Source: Mesorhizobium sp. 1M-11
GTDB lineage: Bacteria; Pseudomonadota; Alphaproteobacteria; Rhizobiales; Rhizobiaceae
Assembly: GCF_001303895.1 (NCBI RefSeq)
Contig: NZ_LJSD01000017.1
Coordinates: 1-64,000 of the forward strand
Reading direction: 5' to 3'
Length of the DNA stretch: 64,000 bases
Positions 44,425 to 53,269 of the stretch are shown here, piece by piece. Made by a program: the position numbers and the translations under genes. The notes below the pieces were generated by a model. The model searched no databases. It was not told the origin of the DNA and saw nothing but the letters and a program-made list of their open reading frames with translations. How positions within the stretch are numbered: position 1 is the first letter of the stretch; each line of letters begins with the position of its first letter.

Positions 44425-44454
44425 TTGACTATTGTCATCAAGTTTAAATATCTA
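44425..44454 (+). promoter_or_regulatory. Receptor promoter with RirA-type iron box
   Basis: A -35 like TTGACT (44425-44430) and a -10 like TATCTA (44449-44454) are 18 bases apart, about 100 bases upstream of the receptor gene. TGA-N9-TCA (44426-44440), the IRO-box consensus for RirA in rhizobia, overlaps the -35. The box is symmetric and lies 60 bases before hmuT on the other strand, so it could repress both. Confidence 0.65.
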
Positions 44455-44553
44455 ACCGCTGCCGTTGCCAATCGGTAGCGCATTCAACTTTGCCAGCCGC
44501 GCCCGTCGGGTACCGCCAGCTATGCATTTCATGAGCGCGGGGGCTCGATCCGA

Positions 44554-46668
44554 ATGAGACTGACAAGCAAGAAGACATGGCTGACAAGCACGGCGGTTCC
44601 GATCGTATGCTGCAGCATGATGGCTTTGCCGGCTAACGCCCAGGGCGCTGTATCGACTGCCGATTCAACCAAGGTCAAAAGACCGGGTTCCGTAGAAACA
44701 CAGCAACCGACCATGTTGGACCGGATCACCATCACCGCCACAATGGTGAAGGGCGCCGTCGTCGATGCGTTGGCTGCAATCAGCACCGTCGACAGCAGGG
44801 AGCTGGAACGTATCCAGCCTGATACCGCGGCGGATATTTTCCGTGCCACGCCAGGTGTTGCCGCCTCGATGAACGGAGACGATCCGGCGACGGCGATCAA
44901 TATTCGCGGGTTGGAGCAGTATGGCCGGGTCGTGGTGACGCTGGACGGCGCCCGGCAGGATTACTGGCGCGTGGGCCACGGCTCAGGCTCGTTTTATGTG
45001 GAGCCGGAGCTCATCAAGGAAGCGACCGTCATTCGCGGGCCAAGTTCCAACGCCTACGGTTCGGGAGGCATCGGCGGCGTGGTTTCCTTCGAGACGAAGG
45101 ATGCGAGCGATTTCCTCGTCGCGGAGGAGCGGTGGGCGCTCAGCGAAAAGCTCGGCTACGAAAGCAACGGCAACGGCTTCACGACCAGCACGACCGGAGC
45201 CTACCGGTTCAGCGAAGATGCGGATGTCATCGGCAACCTGGTTTACCGTAACCGCGACACCTACAAGGATGGCAATGGTGACGAGGTGCCCTGGACCGGC
45301 GAGACGGTGACAAGCGGCTATCTGAAAACCACGTTGCGCCCTGCGGATGGGCACGAACTCAAGCTCGGCCTGATCCTGCAGAACTACAACGATTTCATCA
45401 CCGGTTCGAGCGGATCCACGTCACCGACGCTGAGCCGCTACGATGCCGATACGGTGAACCAGACTTATACCGCTGCCTATACGTTCCGGCCTGAAGACAA
45501 CAATCTGATCGACTTCAGCGCCAATCTCTACCACAACCGAACGAAGGCGGATCAGGCGCAGGTCTGGCCGAAATCGGCGATCGGCCAATCTCGCTACTAC
45601 GAGGTCGCAACGACCGGGTTCAATCTGAAGAATTCTTCGCGCTTCGAAGGGGCAGGGCTCGCGCATACCGTCACATACGGTGCGGATTATTATCATCTGA
45701 CCGGCGATTCAGATGCCGCCCATTTCGGTGCAGGCAAGCAGCAGGGCTATGGCGGCTTCCTGCAATGGCAAGGTGACTACAGCAACTGGCTGCAGGTCAT
45801 CACGGCGCTACGCTACGACGGCTATACACTCGACGGACAGACCAGAACCAAGCCGCCGGTCGATGCGTCCATCTCGGGTGACCGCTGGTCGCCGCGCGTG
45901 ACCGTAGGGATCACTCCGGTTGAAGGGTTTCAGGTCTATGGAACCTATTCCGAAGGCTACAGGGCGCCTGGATTGCAGGATGTCTACCGCGGCGGTGGCG
46001 CGCATGGCTCCGGCGACAGCTACGTTCCAAATCTGCTGCTGCAGCCGGAAACGGCAAGGAGTTGGGAAGCCGGCGTCAATCTCAAATACAACGACGTGCT
46101 GACTGCCGGGGATCTCGTTCGCGGCAAGGTCAATCTGTTCCACACTGACGTCGAGGATTACATCGACGTCGATCTGACCACGACGCCAAGAACGGCCATC
46201 AATATCGGTGATGCCCGCCTCAAAGGCGTCGAGGCAGAAATGATCTACGACTACGGCGCAGGTTTCATAAATATCTCCGGCGCGCTGATCGACGCCAAGA
46301 TTGTCGATGGCATCTATGCCGGGCAAACCTTGAACAACACGCCACTCGACCGGTTCGCGGCAACGATAGGCTTTCGCGCGCTCGAGGACAGGCTGACCTT
46401 CGGAGCGCAATATCTCAGCATCGGCAAGATCACACGCACGAACAGGTCACGGCCGAAGGACCCGTCCGTCGTCGACCCCGGCTTCAACCTCGTGAATGTT
46501 TTCGCCAACTGGCAGATCAACGATCATGCCCGGCTGGATTTCGGTATCGATAATGTCTTCAACACGTCCTACACCGATCCGCAAAGCTCATGGTCGACCA
46601 CGGCGGCGACTGAGCAAGGGAAGGGCAGGACGTTCAAGATTGCCTTGACGGGCCGTATCGGCGGCTGA
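44554..46668 (+). CDS. hmuR: TonB-dependent heme receptor
   Basis: A 704-residue outer-membrane receptor. A signal peptide ending in ANA (residue about 29) precedes a TonB-box-like DRITITAT, then the plug domain (DIFRATPGVAAS, INIRGLEQYGRVVVTLDG, VIRGPSSNAYGSGGIGG). The beta-barrel follows and ends in an aromatic-poor TGRIGG. The heme-receptor signature is seen as SEGYRAPGLQDVY followed by NLLLQPETARSWE, variants of the FRAP and NPNL motifs. The siderophore-interacting protein follows by 11 bases. Regulation by iron is predicted from the upstream box. Confidence 0.92.
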   Translation: MRLTSKKTWLTSTAVPIVCCSMMALPANAQGAVSTADSTKVKRPGSVETQQPTMLDRITITATMVKGAVVDALAAISTVDSRELERIQPDTAADIFRATPGVAASMNGDDPATAINIRGLEQYGRVVVTLDGARQDYWRVGHGSGSFYVEPELIKEATVIRGPSSNAYGSGGIGGVVSFETKDASDFLVAEERWALSEKLGYESNGNGFTTSTTGAYRFSEDADVIGNLVYRNRDTYKDGNGDEVPWTGETVTSGYLKTTLRPADGHELKLGLILQNYNDFITGSSGSTSPTLSRYDADTVNQTYTAAYTFRPEDNNLIDFSANLYHNRTKADQAQVWPKSAIGQSRYYEVATTGFNLKNSSRFEGAGLAHTVTYGADYYHLTGDSDAAHFGAGKQQGYGGFLQWQGDYSNWLQVITALRYDGYTLDGQTRTKPPVDASISGDRWSPRVTVGITPVEGFQVYGTYSEGYRAPGLQDVYRGGGAHGSGDSYVPNLLLQPETARSWEAGVNLKYNDVLTAGDLVRGKVNLFHTDVEDYIDVDLTTTPRTAINIGDARLKGVEAEMIYDYGAGFINISGALIDAKIVDGIYAGQTLNNTPLDRFAATIGFRALEDRLTFGAQYLSIGKITRTNRSRPKDPSVVDPGFNLVNVFANWQINDHARLDFGIDNVFNTSYTDPQSSWSTTAATEQGKGRTFKIALTGRIGG

Positions 46669-46679
46669 GGAGGGCGGGG

Positions 46680-47756
46680 ATGAGCATCTTGAACTGCCAA
46701 GCACAATTGCGGCTGCCGAACCTTGCGAGCTATCTGCATCTGATCACCGACAGGTTGCAGAGTTTCGATGCCGCCGTTTCCGGGCACTCGGGCCGGATGG
46801 ATTTCCGGTTCTCCTTTGGCGAAGCGACGTTGGAGATGGTTCCCGACTTGCTGGTCCTGCGCGCCAGCGCTGGCGATCGTGACGGACTCGCGCGGACCAA
46901 GGATATCCTCGCTACCGCCGTTGAAATTTACGCCAAGCAGGACGGGCCGGAAATCGTCTGGACCGGGGATCTTGCCCAGGACACACGACTTGCACAATTC
47001 CGCGAGATGACGGTTACCGACGTGTGTGATCTGACGCCGCACATGCGGCGAATCCGTCTGGCTGGCGAGGACCTCGGCCGCTTCGGCAAATTCCAGGGCA
47101 TGCATATTCGCATCCTGTTTCCAACCAGAGCCGTCCCTGACCCTGCGTGGCCAAGCCTTGGAGCCAATGGATTGCCGGTCTGGCCCGCGGATGACAGGCG
47201 ACCGGTGGCGCGGGTCTACACCATCCGTGCGCTCGATCCCGATGCCGGCCATATGGATGTGGATTTCCTCATCCACGAAGGAGAAAGCGTTGGCTCCGCC
47301 TGGGCCCTGCAGGCGAGGGCAGGGCACAGGGTCGGCATCATGGGGCCTGTCGGGAGACCCGTGCGGCCGGCCGATTGGTACGTTCTGGGCGCTGATGAAA
47401 CGGGATTGCCGGCAATTGGCCGCCTGCTTGAGACCTTGCCGTGTCACACCAGAGGGGTCGCCTTCATCGAAATCGCTGACAACGCCGAGAGACAACAGAT
47501 AAACAACGCGACACAGATCGAGCTGCATTGGCTGGAACGCGGCGGCAAGGCGCCGGGAACGGATGGACGCTTAGCAGAACAGGTCCTATCGGCTGAATGG
47601 CCGAAGGAGGGCACTGCCTTCGGCTGGTTCGCGGCGGAGGCAGAGGCTGCCAAGCTGGTCCGCGAGACCTGGCGAGGTCAGATGGGGCTCGGGCGGGATC
47701 AGACCATCGCCGCCGCCTACTGGCGTCGTGGTCAGGCGGGCTTGATGGCTGGGTAA
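46680..47756 (+). CDS. Siderophore-interacting FAD protein (ferric reductase)
   Basis: A 358-residue protein with an N-terminal DUF2218-type region (about 1-95), then a ferredoxin-reductase-like FAD domain (TPHMRRIRLAGEDL; RPVARVYTIRALD; GSAWALQARAGHRVGIMGPVG). A C-terminal NAD(P)-binding SIP domain follows (WYVLGADETGLPAIGRLLE). SIP proteins reduce ferric chelates to free iron in the cytoplasm. Position after the heme receptor suggests a role in iron release, possibly from heme or a siderophore. GGAGGG precedes the ATG. Its last 85 residues reappear as a broken copy about 1 kb downstream. Confidence 0.9.
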   Translation: MSILNCQAQLRLPNLASYLHLITDRLQSFDAAVSGHSGRMDFRFSFGEATLEMVPDLLVLRASAGDRDGLARTKDILATAVEIYAKQDGPEIVWTGDLAQDTRLAQFREMTVTDVCDLTPHMRRIRLAGEDLGRFGKFQGMHIRILFPTRAVPDPAWPSLGANGLPVWPADDRRPVARVYTIRALDPDAGHMDVDFLIHEGESVGSAWALQARAGHRVGIMGPVGRPVRPADWYVLGADETGLPAIGRLLETLPCHTRGVAFIEIADNAERQQINNATQIELHWLERGGKAPGTDGRLAEQVLSAEWPKEGTAFGWFAAEAEAAKLVRETWRGQMGLGRDQTIAAAYWRRGQAGLMAG

Positions 47757-47842
47757 TGAGGGCGCCCGCGTCAGGGTAAGGCCCCGGTCGAGGAATAGTG
47801 AGGGGAACAGGCTGCTGTCTAGGCAATTCGCGGGAGCAGCTG

Positions 47843-48286
47843 TCACCGCCGACATGTCCGATTTCCGTCTTGGATCTCGTCGAAGGACTTCGTTGCGACG
47901 TCATATCGATAAGTCATCACATGCGATGTGCAGGCGTCCTGATATCGCGCGCAAGCGTCCACCGAAACGCATAGACGACCAAGACTGCCCCAGACCTTGG
48001 CTGGCGGTTTGTCATAAATGCCGTCGTAGATCGTTTGTGTTCGATAGCCGTTGTCGTGCCATTCCACCGTAATCTCCGATTGAAAGTGATCGTACCCGAC
48101 ACTGCTGTATCCGACCGTGTATCGGACAGATCCTATGCCGGAAACATTCGTGGTGCCTGAGACCAGGTCTGCCCAGGCGGATTGCTCTTCCGCACCGGCG
48201 AAGTCCGTGAAGGCCAAAAAGCCGCAAAGCGAATAGGCGGGCCATCTGATCAGAATCTTCCGGCACGGAAATTCTCGAAGTTTCAA
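47843..48286 (-). CDS. Hypothetical exported protein
   Basis: A 147-residue protein with a likely signal peptide (about residues 10-31, ending FAGA). The mature part is beta-rich (ISGIGSVRYTVGYSSVGYDH-like alternation) and has four Cys that could pair (GRLCVSVDACARYQDACTSH and the C-terminal NRTCRR). The only in-phase start is TTG at 48286 with a weak ribosome site, so the 5' end is uncertain. It is flanked by the intact SIP C-terminus and its broken copy and may have come in with that rearrangement. No family was recognised. Confidence 0.5.
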   Translation of the reverse strand: MKLREFPCRKILIRWPAYSLCGFLAFTDFAGAEEQSAWADLVSGTTNVSGIGSVRYTVGYSSVGYDHFQSEITVEWHDNGYRTQTIYDGIYDKPPAKVWGSLGRLCVSVDACARYQDACTSHVMTYRYDVATKSFDEIQDGNRTCRR

Positions 48287-48478
48287 TTGGAATAACCTGG
48301 CACCTTTGCTGGTTTCCAGCGGCCGACCTGTTTTCGCGGCGGCAAGTTGGCTGAAACCGATAAACGTATATATGCCAAAAGCATGAACGCTCTTGTAAAC
48401 CTGATGCGATTTTGGCGGCTTTTGCCAGCCTGATCGTCGCGGGGCTGTTTCTGCTCATCTACGGCATATTCGACAACC

Positions 48479-48737
48479 AATAAAAACGTCACGCAGATCG
48501 AACTGTGCTGGCTGGAGCGGGACGGCAAGGCGCCGGGAACTGATGAGCGCTTGGCCGAACATGTTCTGTCGGCGCAGTGGCCGAAGGAAGGAACTGCCTT
48601 CGGCTGGTTTTGCCGCGGAGGCGGAAGCCGCCAAACTTGTCCGCGGTACATGGCCAGATGAAATGGGCCGCGGCCGGGATCAAACCATTGCCGCTGCTTA
48701 TTGGTGCCGCGGGCAGGCGGGATTGATAGCCGGATGA
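48479..48737 (+). pseudogene. Broken second copy of the SIP protein C-terminus
   Basis: About 85 codons match the end of the siderophore-interacting protein at 47497-47756: the first part reads TQIELCWLERDGKAPGTDERL in one frame. A one-base insertion near 48610 shifts the rest (AEAEAAKLVRGTW, GRGRDQTIAAAYW, RGQAGLIAG) into another frame. There is no start and no N-terminal two thirds. It is diverged in sequence from the intact gene, so it is an old duplication or the remnant of a replaced paralogue. Confidence 0.85.
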
Positions 48738-48787
48738 AAGGACGCGAAGCGTCCGTTGGACACGCGCTCAGAGGCTTCACCGGGGGC

Positions 48788-50374
48788 TCAGTATCCGAGC
48801 GCCAGTCCATCCTTGCGTGGATCGGATGCTCCTGTCAGCGTGCCTTTCTTCCAATCGATCAGCACGGTTTGTCCGCCACCAAGCGGATGGTCGGCCTCTA
48901 CCAGCCTGTGGCCGCGTCGACGCAGGCCCTCGATTGCGTGGGGCTGAACGCCTCGCTCGGCTTCGACGGCATCGTGGTTGTAAAATACACGAGCGGCATC
49001 GAGCGCTTCCTGAGGATCCATGTTGAAATCGACCATGTTGGTCAGGAGATGGACGTGACCGAAGGGCTGGTAGCCGCCACCCATGACACCAAATGGCATC
49101 ACCGCGTGGCCATCCTTTGTCATCATGCCCGGCATGATCGTATGCATCGGCCGCTTGCGGGGCGCGATGCAATTTGGATGACTTGGATCGAGGCGGAAAC
49201 TGGTGCCGCGATTTTGCAGCACTATGCCCGTTTTCGGGCCGACGACACCGCTGCCGAAAGAGTAATAGGTCGAGTTAATGAAACTGACCGCGTTCCGATC
49301 GCGGTCGACCACGGAGATGTAAACCGTATCGCTCCCCGGCAGATCGATGCGCGGCAGATCGGTCATGGCGTGTTCGCGATCGATCGCGGCACGCAACCGG
49401 TCGGCATGGGAACCAGAGAGCAATTCCTTTACAGGCACCGCGACATGCTCCTGATCGGCAAACAGGTTGTCGCGATCGCGGTAGGCCAATCGCCCGGCCT
49501 CGATTTCCAAATGCAACCGCTCCGCACCGTTGGGATCGAGAGCGCCCAGGTCGAAGCCGGAGAGCACGTTCAGCATCAGGAGTGCGGTCAGACCCTGATT
49601 GTTGGGCGGCATCTGGTGCACATCATAGTCTCTGTATGAAGTGGAGACCGCGGCCTCGTAGTCGCCCCTCGTTGCCGCGAAATCGTCGAGTGTATGGAGG
49701 CCGCCGAGGTGACGAAGCCGCTCGATCAAGTCCTCGGCGACTTGGCCCTCGTAGAAACCGGAGCGACCGTGCCTTGCGATGAGGCGCAAAGTCTGAGCCA
49801 GTTCCGGCTGATAGTGCACATCGCCTGCCTTGGGTGGCTTGCCACCGGGCAGGAAGATGCGCGCCGCAACCTCGTCGGTGGAAAGGTCGATTTCCGGCTT
49901 CTCCCAGTCGGCGGCAACGCGATCGTGCACGACATAACCATTTTCCGCGTAATGAATGGCAGGTGCCAACGCGTCAGCGATACCTTTGCGGCCGTGGTCT
50001 TTCAAAAGCCGGCACCAGGCATCGATCGCACCCGGGACCGTGACAGCGTGTGGTCCTTCCTTCGGCAATTCGCTGAAACCATGGTCAAGATACCAGTCGA
50101 CCGTCGCCGCCTGGGGGGCCCGGCCAGAACCGTTGAAAGCGAGGACCTTGTCTTCGCCCTTGGGGCAATAGAGAACAAAGCAATCACCACCGATACCCGT
50201 GGATTGCGGTTCTACCACCGCTTGCACTGCCGCAGCGCAAACGGCTGCATCCATGGCGTTGCCGCCCGAGCGCAGCATGTCGAGCGCGGCAAGTGTCGAA
50301 AGCGGATGCGAGGTCGCGGCCATCGCTTCCGTGGCGCGGGCAGGGGAGCGGCCTGGGAACTGGAAATCACGCAT
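48788..50374 (-). CDS. ggt: Gamma-glutamyltransferase-family N-terminal nucleophile hydrolase
   Basis: A 528-residue autoprocessing enzyme of the GGT family, which hydrolyses or transfers gamma-glutamyl groups. Near the N-terminus are ATSHPLSTLAALDMLRSGGNAMDAAV and VEPQSTGIGGDCF. The self-cleaving nucleophile is probably Thr350 in SDTVYISVVD; the following residues differ from the classic TTH of E. coli GGT, as in the YwrD-like branch. No signal peptide is seen, so it is probably cytoplasmic. The start overlaps the permease stop by 8 bases. As last gene of an ABC import operon it probably hydrolyses the imported compound. Confidence 0.88.
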   Translation of the reverse strand: MRDFQFPGRSPARATEAMAATSHPLSTLAALDMLRSGGNAMDAAVCAAAVQAVVEPQSTGIGGDCFVLYCPKGEDKVLAFNGSGRAPQAATVDWYLDHGFSELPKEGPHAVTVPGAIDAWCRLLKDHGRKGIADALAPAIHYAENGYVVHDRVAADWEKPEIDLSTDEVAARIFLPGGKPPKAGDVHYQPELAQTLRLIARHGRSGFYEGQVAEDLIERLRHLGGLHTLDDFAATRGDYEAAVSTSYRDYDVHQMPPNNQGLTALLMLNVLSGFDLGALDPNGAERLHLEIEAGRLAYRDRDNLFADQEHVAVPVKELLSGSHADRLRAAIDREHAMTDLPRIDLPGSDTVYISVVDRDRNAVSFINSTYYSFGSGVVGPKTGIVLQNRGTSFRLDPSHPNCIAPRKRPMHTIMPGMMTKDGHAVMPFGVMGGGYQPFGHVHLLTNMVDFNMDPQEALDAARVFYNHDAVEAERGVQPHAIEGLRRRGHRLVEADHPLGGGQTVLIDWKKGTLTGASDPRKDGLALGY

Positions 50375-51194
50375 GTTGTTCAGAGTCCTGCGTTCGGCGT
50401 CTGCGGCCAAGTAGTTGGGCTGCGGACAACAAGATGATCGACAGCACGATCAGGCATGTCGAAATGGCGGCAATCGTGGGGTCGATCTGATCGCGCAATG
50501 CATTGAACATGCGCCGCGTCAGCGTCGTGGTCTCGCCGCCGGAGATGAAGAACGAGACGACCACTTCGTCGAAGGAGGTGATGAAGGCAAACAGTGCACC
50601 CGACACAATCGAGAAGCGCAGTTGCGGCATGGTCACCTGGAAGAAGGCCGCGAAACGCCCAGCTCCGAGGCTGCGCGCCACCATCTCCTGGTTCATGTCG
50701 TAGGACCTCAAGCCAGAAAGCACGGTCAGGACGACCAGCGGCAGGGCCTGCACGGTGTGAGCGATGACAAGACCGGTCAATGTGTTGTTGAGGCCGATGC
50801 GGGCATAAAGGAAGAAGGTGCCGATGCCGATGAGGATGACCGGAATGATCAGCGACGCCGTGAGCAGCGCATTGATTGCGCCTGTCAGCCTCAGCGTACC
50901 CGCGTTGATGGCGTAGGCGGCGGCCGTGCCGAGCGGCGTTGCCACGATCGCCGTCATTGTCGCCGCCTTGACCGAAACAATGGTGGCATCACGCCATTCC
51001 ACCGATCCGAAGTAACTTTGATACCAGCGCAGCGACCATTGCTGAGGCGGGAACTGCAGCAGCGTCGAACCTGAGAACGACATGATGACGATTATCACCG
51101 ACGGAGCGATCAGGAACAGCATGACAAGTCCGCCGAGCAGGTAGAGCCAGAGGCGTTGCCAGTGCGAGATTGGAAGGTTGTTCTCCGCGTTCAT
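50367..51194 (-). CDS. ABC transporter permease (PotC-like)
   Basis: A 275-residue inner-membrane permease with six membrane segments, of the spermidine/putrescine (PotC) type. The EAA-like loop that contacts the ATPase is MVARSLGAGRFAAFFQVTMP, followed by FAFITSFDEVVVSFF, which is characteristic of this subfamily. It overlaps the other permease gene by 4 bases (ATGA) and the GGT gene by 8. A longer in-phase frame upstream encodes unrelated sequence within the neighbouring gene. The substrate is unknown. Confidence 0.9.
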   Translation of the reverse strand: MNAENNLPISHWQRLWLYLLGGLVMLFLIAPSVIIVIMSFSGSTLLQFPPQQWSLRWYQSYFGSVEWRDATIVSVKAATMTAIVATPLGTAAAYAINAGTLRLTGAINALLTASLIIPVILIGIGTFFLYARIGLNNTLTGLVIAHTVQALPLVVLTVLSGLRSYDMNQEMVARSLGAGRFAAFFQVTMPQLRFSIVSGALFAFITSFDEVVVSFFISGGETTTLTRRMFNALRDQIDPTIAAISTCLIVLSIILLSAAQLLGRRRRTQDSEQHA

Positions 51195-52114
51195 CGTGAA
51201 CTCCAGACGCCTGCGGCGCGCGCGCCGAGCAGCCAGCGGAAGAGACCGAGCAGCGACAAGGTGACGGCAAGCAGCACGACACCAAGTGCCGCGCCGGCGC
51301 CCCAGTTGGAATAGAGGCTGGCGGCCTGCTCCATGCGCATTGCCCACATGATGACCTTGCCGCCGCCCATCAGTGCCGGGGTGACGAAGAAGCCGAGGCA
51401 CAGTACGAAGACGATGACGACACCGGAAGCGAGGCCCGGCAGCGACAGCGGCAAGAATACCTGCCGGAAAGTGGCAGCCGGGCTGGCGCCCAGATTCATA
51501 CCTGCGCGCAAGCAGTCGATATCGATGGATTTCATCGAGGCATAGAGCGGCAGAACCAGGAACGGCAGCATGATGTGGATCATGCCGATGACGACACCGG
51601 TGAAGTTGTTGGCCAGTTGCAGCGGCTGGCTGATCAAGCCGTGGTCGATCAGCCAGCTGTTGACCAGACCCTTGCGCTGAAGGATTACCAGCCACGCATA
51701 GGTGCGGACGAGCACTGAAGTCCAGAACGGCAAGATGACGAATACGAGGCAGATCGAGGCGGCACGTCGGGGCAGTTGCGACAACAGGTAGGCAAGCGGA
51801 TAACCGAGCAGCACACAGGCCGTGGTGACAACGAAGGCAACTTTGAACGTGGTCATGAACGTCTTGATATAGGATGCCTGTTCGAAGAAGCGCGCATAAT
51901 TGGCAGCGCTCAGCGTACCGGTCTCATCGAAGAGCGAAAGCCAGAACAACCAGCCAACCGGTACGATGATGACGGCGAAGACCAGGAACAGGCCCGGCGA
52001 CAACAACGCCAGAAAACCCAGCGCCTGACGCCGCGTGTCGGCGCGTAGCGCCGCAGCATTCAACGTGCCGTCTATCCGTCCCGCGTGCTCATGGCCTGCT
52101 GACACGGCGCTCAT
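51191..52114 (-). CDS. ABC transporter permease (PotB-like)
   Basis: A 307-residue permease with six membrane segments, partner of the PotC-like gene. The first helix reads LLSPGLFLVFAVIIVPVGWL. The ATPase-contact loop is MNLGASPAATFRQVFLPLSLP and the subfamily segment PFWTSVLVRTYAWLVIL is present. The ATG at 52114 overlaps the ATPase stop (ATGA). It forms the membrane channel for the same operon-encoded importer. Confidence 0.91.
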   Translation of the reverse strand: MSAVSAGHEHAGRIDGTLNAAALRADTRRQALGFLALLSPGLFLVFAVIIVPVGWLFWLSLFDETGTLSAANYARFFEQASYIKTFMTTFKVAFVVTTACVLLGYPLAYLLSQLPRRAASICLVFVILPFWTSVLVRTYAWLVILQRKGLVNSWLIDHGLISQPLQLANNFTGVVIGMIHIMLPFLVLPLYASMKSIDIDCLRAGMNLGASPAATFRQVFLPLSLPGLASGVVIVFVLCLGFFVTPALMGGGKVIMWAMRMEQAASLYSNWGAGAALGVVLLAVTLSLLGLFRWLLGARAAGVWSSR

Positions 52115-53208
52115 TGATCTGCCACCAATACGATGTCCGATGCGTCGATGCCGAGAGCGATCGGCTCGCCGGGCGCTGGCAAATTCGCCAACACGTCGGA
52201 ACGGCAATATTCGCGCAAAGTTATCTGCCGGCCGTCCTTGAGTGCCGCGTAGCAGATGAAGCTGTCGCCCTGATAAATGATGTCGCCTACCGTGGCCCTC
52301 AGCACATTGAGGTCCCCCGCCTGTTCCGCATTGGCGAGCAGCCGCAGCTTTTCCGGCCGCACCACCATCAAATGTCGACCTGCTGACGGTGCGGGACCAC
52401 TAAGGCGCAGTCTTTGATTTTCATGCCAGATAGCGCCGTTGCGGCATTCAACGGGAATAAAATTGGATTCGCCGATGAAGCCTGCGACGAACTTCGTTTT
52501 CGGCTTGGCATAGATGGTCTCGGGCTGGTCGATCTGCTCGATCCGTCCGGCATTCATGACCGCGATACGGTCCGACATGGTGATTGCCTCGCGCTGGTCA
52601 TGGGTGACGTAGACGGTCGTCATGCCAAGCCGGCGGTGAAGATTCCGCAATTCAATCTGCATGTGCTCGCGCAACCCCTTGTCGAGGGCCGACAACGGTT
52701 CATCCATCAAAACAATCCGAGGCTCGAAGACGATGGCGCGGGCAAGGGCCACACGCTGGCGTTGGCCCCCGGAGAGCTGGTCGACACGTCGCTCGCCCAG
52801 TCCCTGCAAGCGCACGAGTTCGAGCGCGTGGTCCACGCGTTGCTTGGTGTCGGCCGCGGAGACGCGCCGCTGTTTCAGCGGAAACGCGACGTTGTGGAAT
52901 ACGTTCATGTGCGGGAACAGCGCGTAGTTCTGGAACACCATGCCAATGTTGCGCTTGTGGGGCGCCATGGTGATGATCTCTTCACCGCCCACCTTGATGC
53001 TGCCGGCATTGGCTCGCACGAAGCCTGCCAGGATCATCAACAGCGTCGTCTTGCCAGAGCCGGAGGGGCCAAGCAGCGTGAGGAATTCGCCCGCTGCGAC
53101 GTCTAGGTTGAGATCGCTGAGGATGGACAAAGCACCAAAGCGCTTCTCGATATGGTGTATGCCGATGGGAAGCGCGGACGGTGCGAGAGACAAGAGCATC
53201 TCCTTCAA
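52111..53208 (-). CDS. ABC transporter ATP-binding protein (PotA-like)
   Basis: A 365-residue ATPase that energises the importer. Walker A is GPSGSGKTT, the signature is LSGGQRQRVALARA, Walker B is RIVLMDEPLSALD, and the switch His lies in YVTHDQREA. A C-terminal TOBE-type domain (about 280-365) is present, typical of polyamine and sugar importers, where it can sense substrate or regulators. It is second in the operon after the binding protein. Confidence 0.93.
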   Translation of the reverse strand: MKEMLLSLAPSALPIGIHHIEKRFGALSILSDLNLDVAAGEFLTLLGPSGSGKTTLLMILAGFVRANAGSIKVGGEEIITMAPHKRNIGMVFQNYALFPHMNVFHNVAFPLKQRRVSAADTKQRVDHALELVRLQGLGERRVDQLSGGQRQRVALARAIVFEPRIVLMDEPLSALDKGLREHMQIELRNLHRRLGMTTVYVTHDQREAITMSDRIAVMNAGRIEQIDQPETIYAKPKTKFVAGFIGESNFIPVECRNGAIWHENQRLRLSGPAPSAGRHLMVVRPEKLRLLANAEQAGDLNVLRATVGDIIYQGDSFICYAALKDGRQITLREYCRSDVLANLPAPGEPIALGIDASDIVLVADQ

Positions 53209-53269
53209 CTCCAGATCGTTGTGCCGGCGAAGCGGAGCGGAGTGGCTGCGCGCGCCACTCCGGCAGCAG

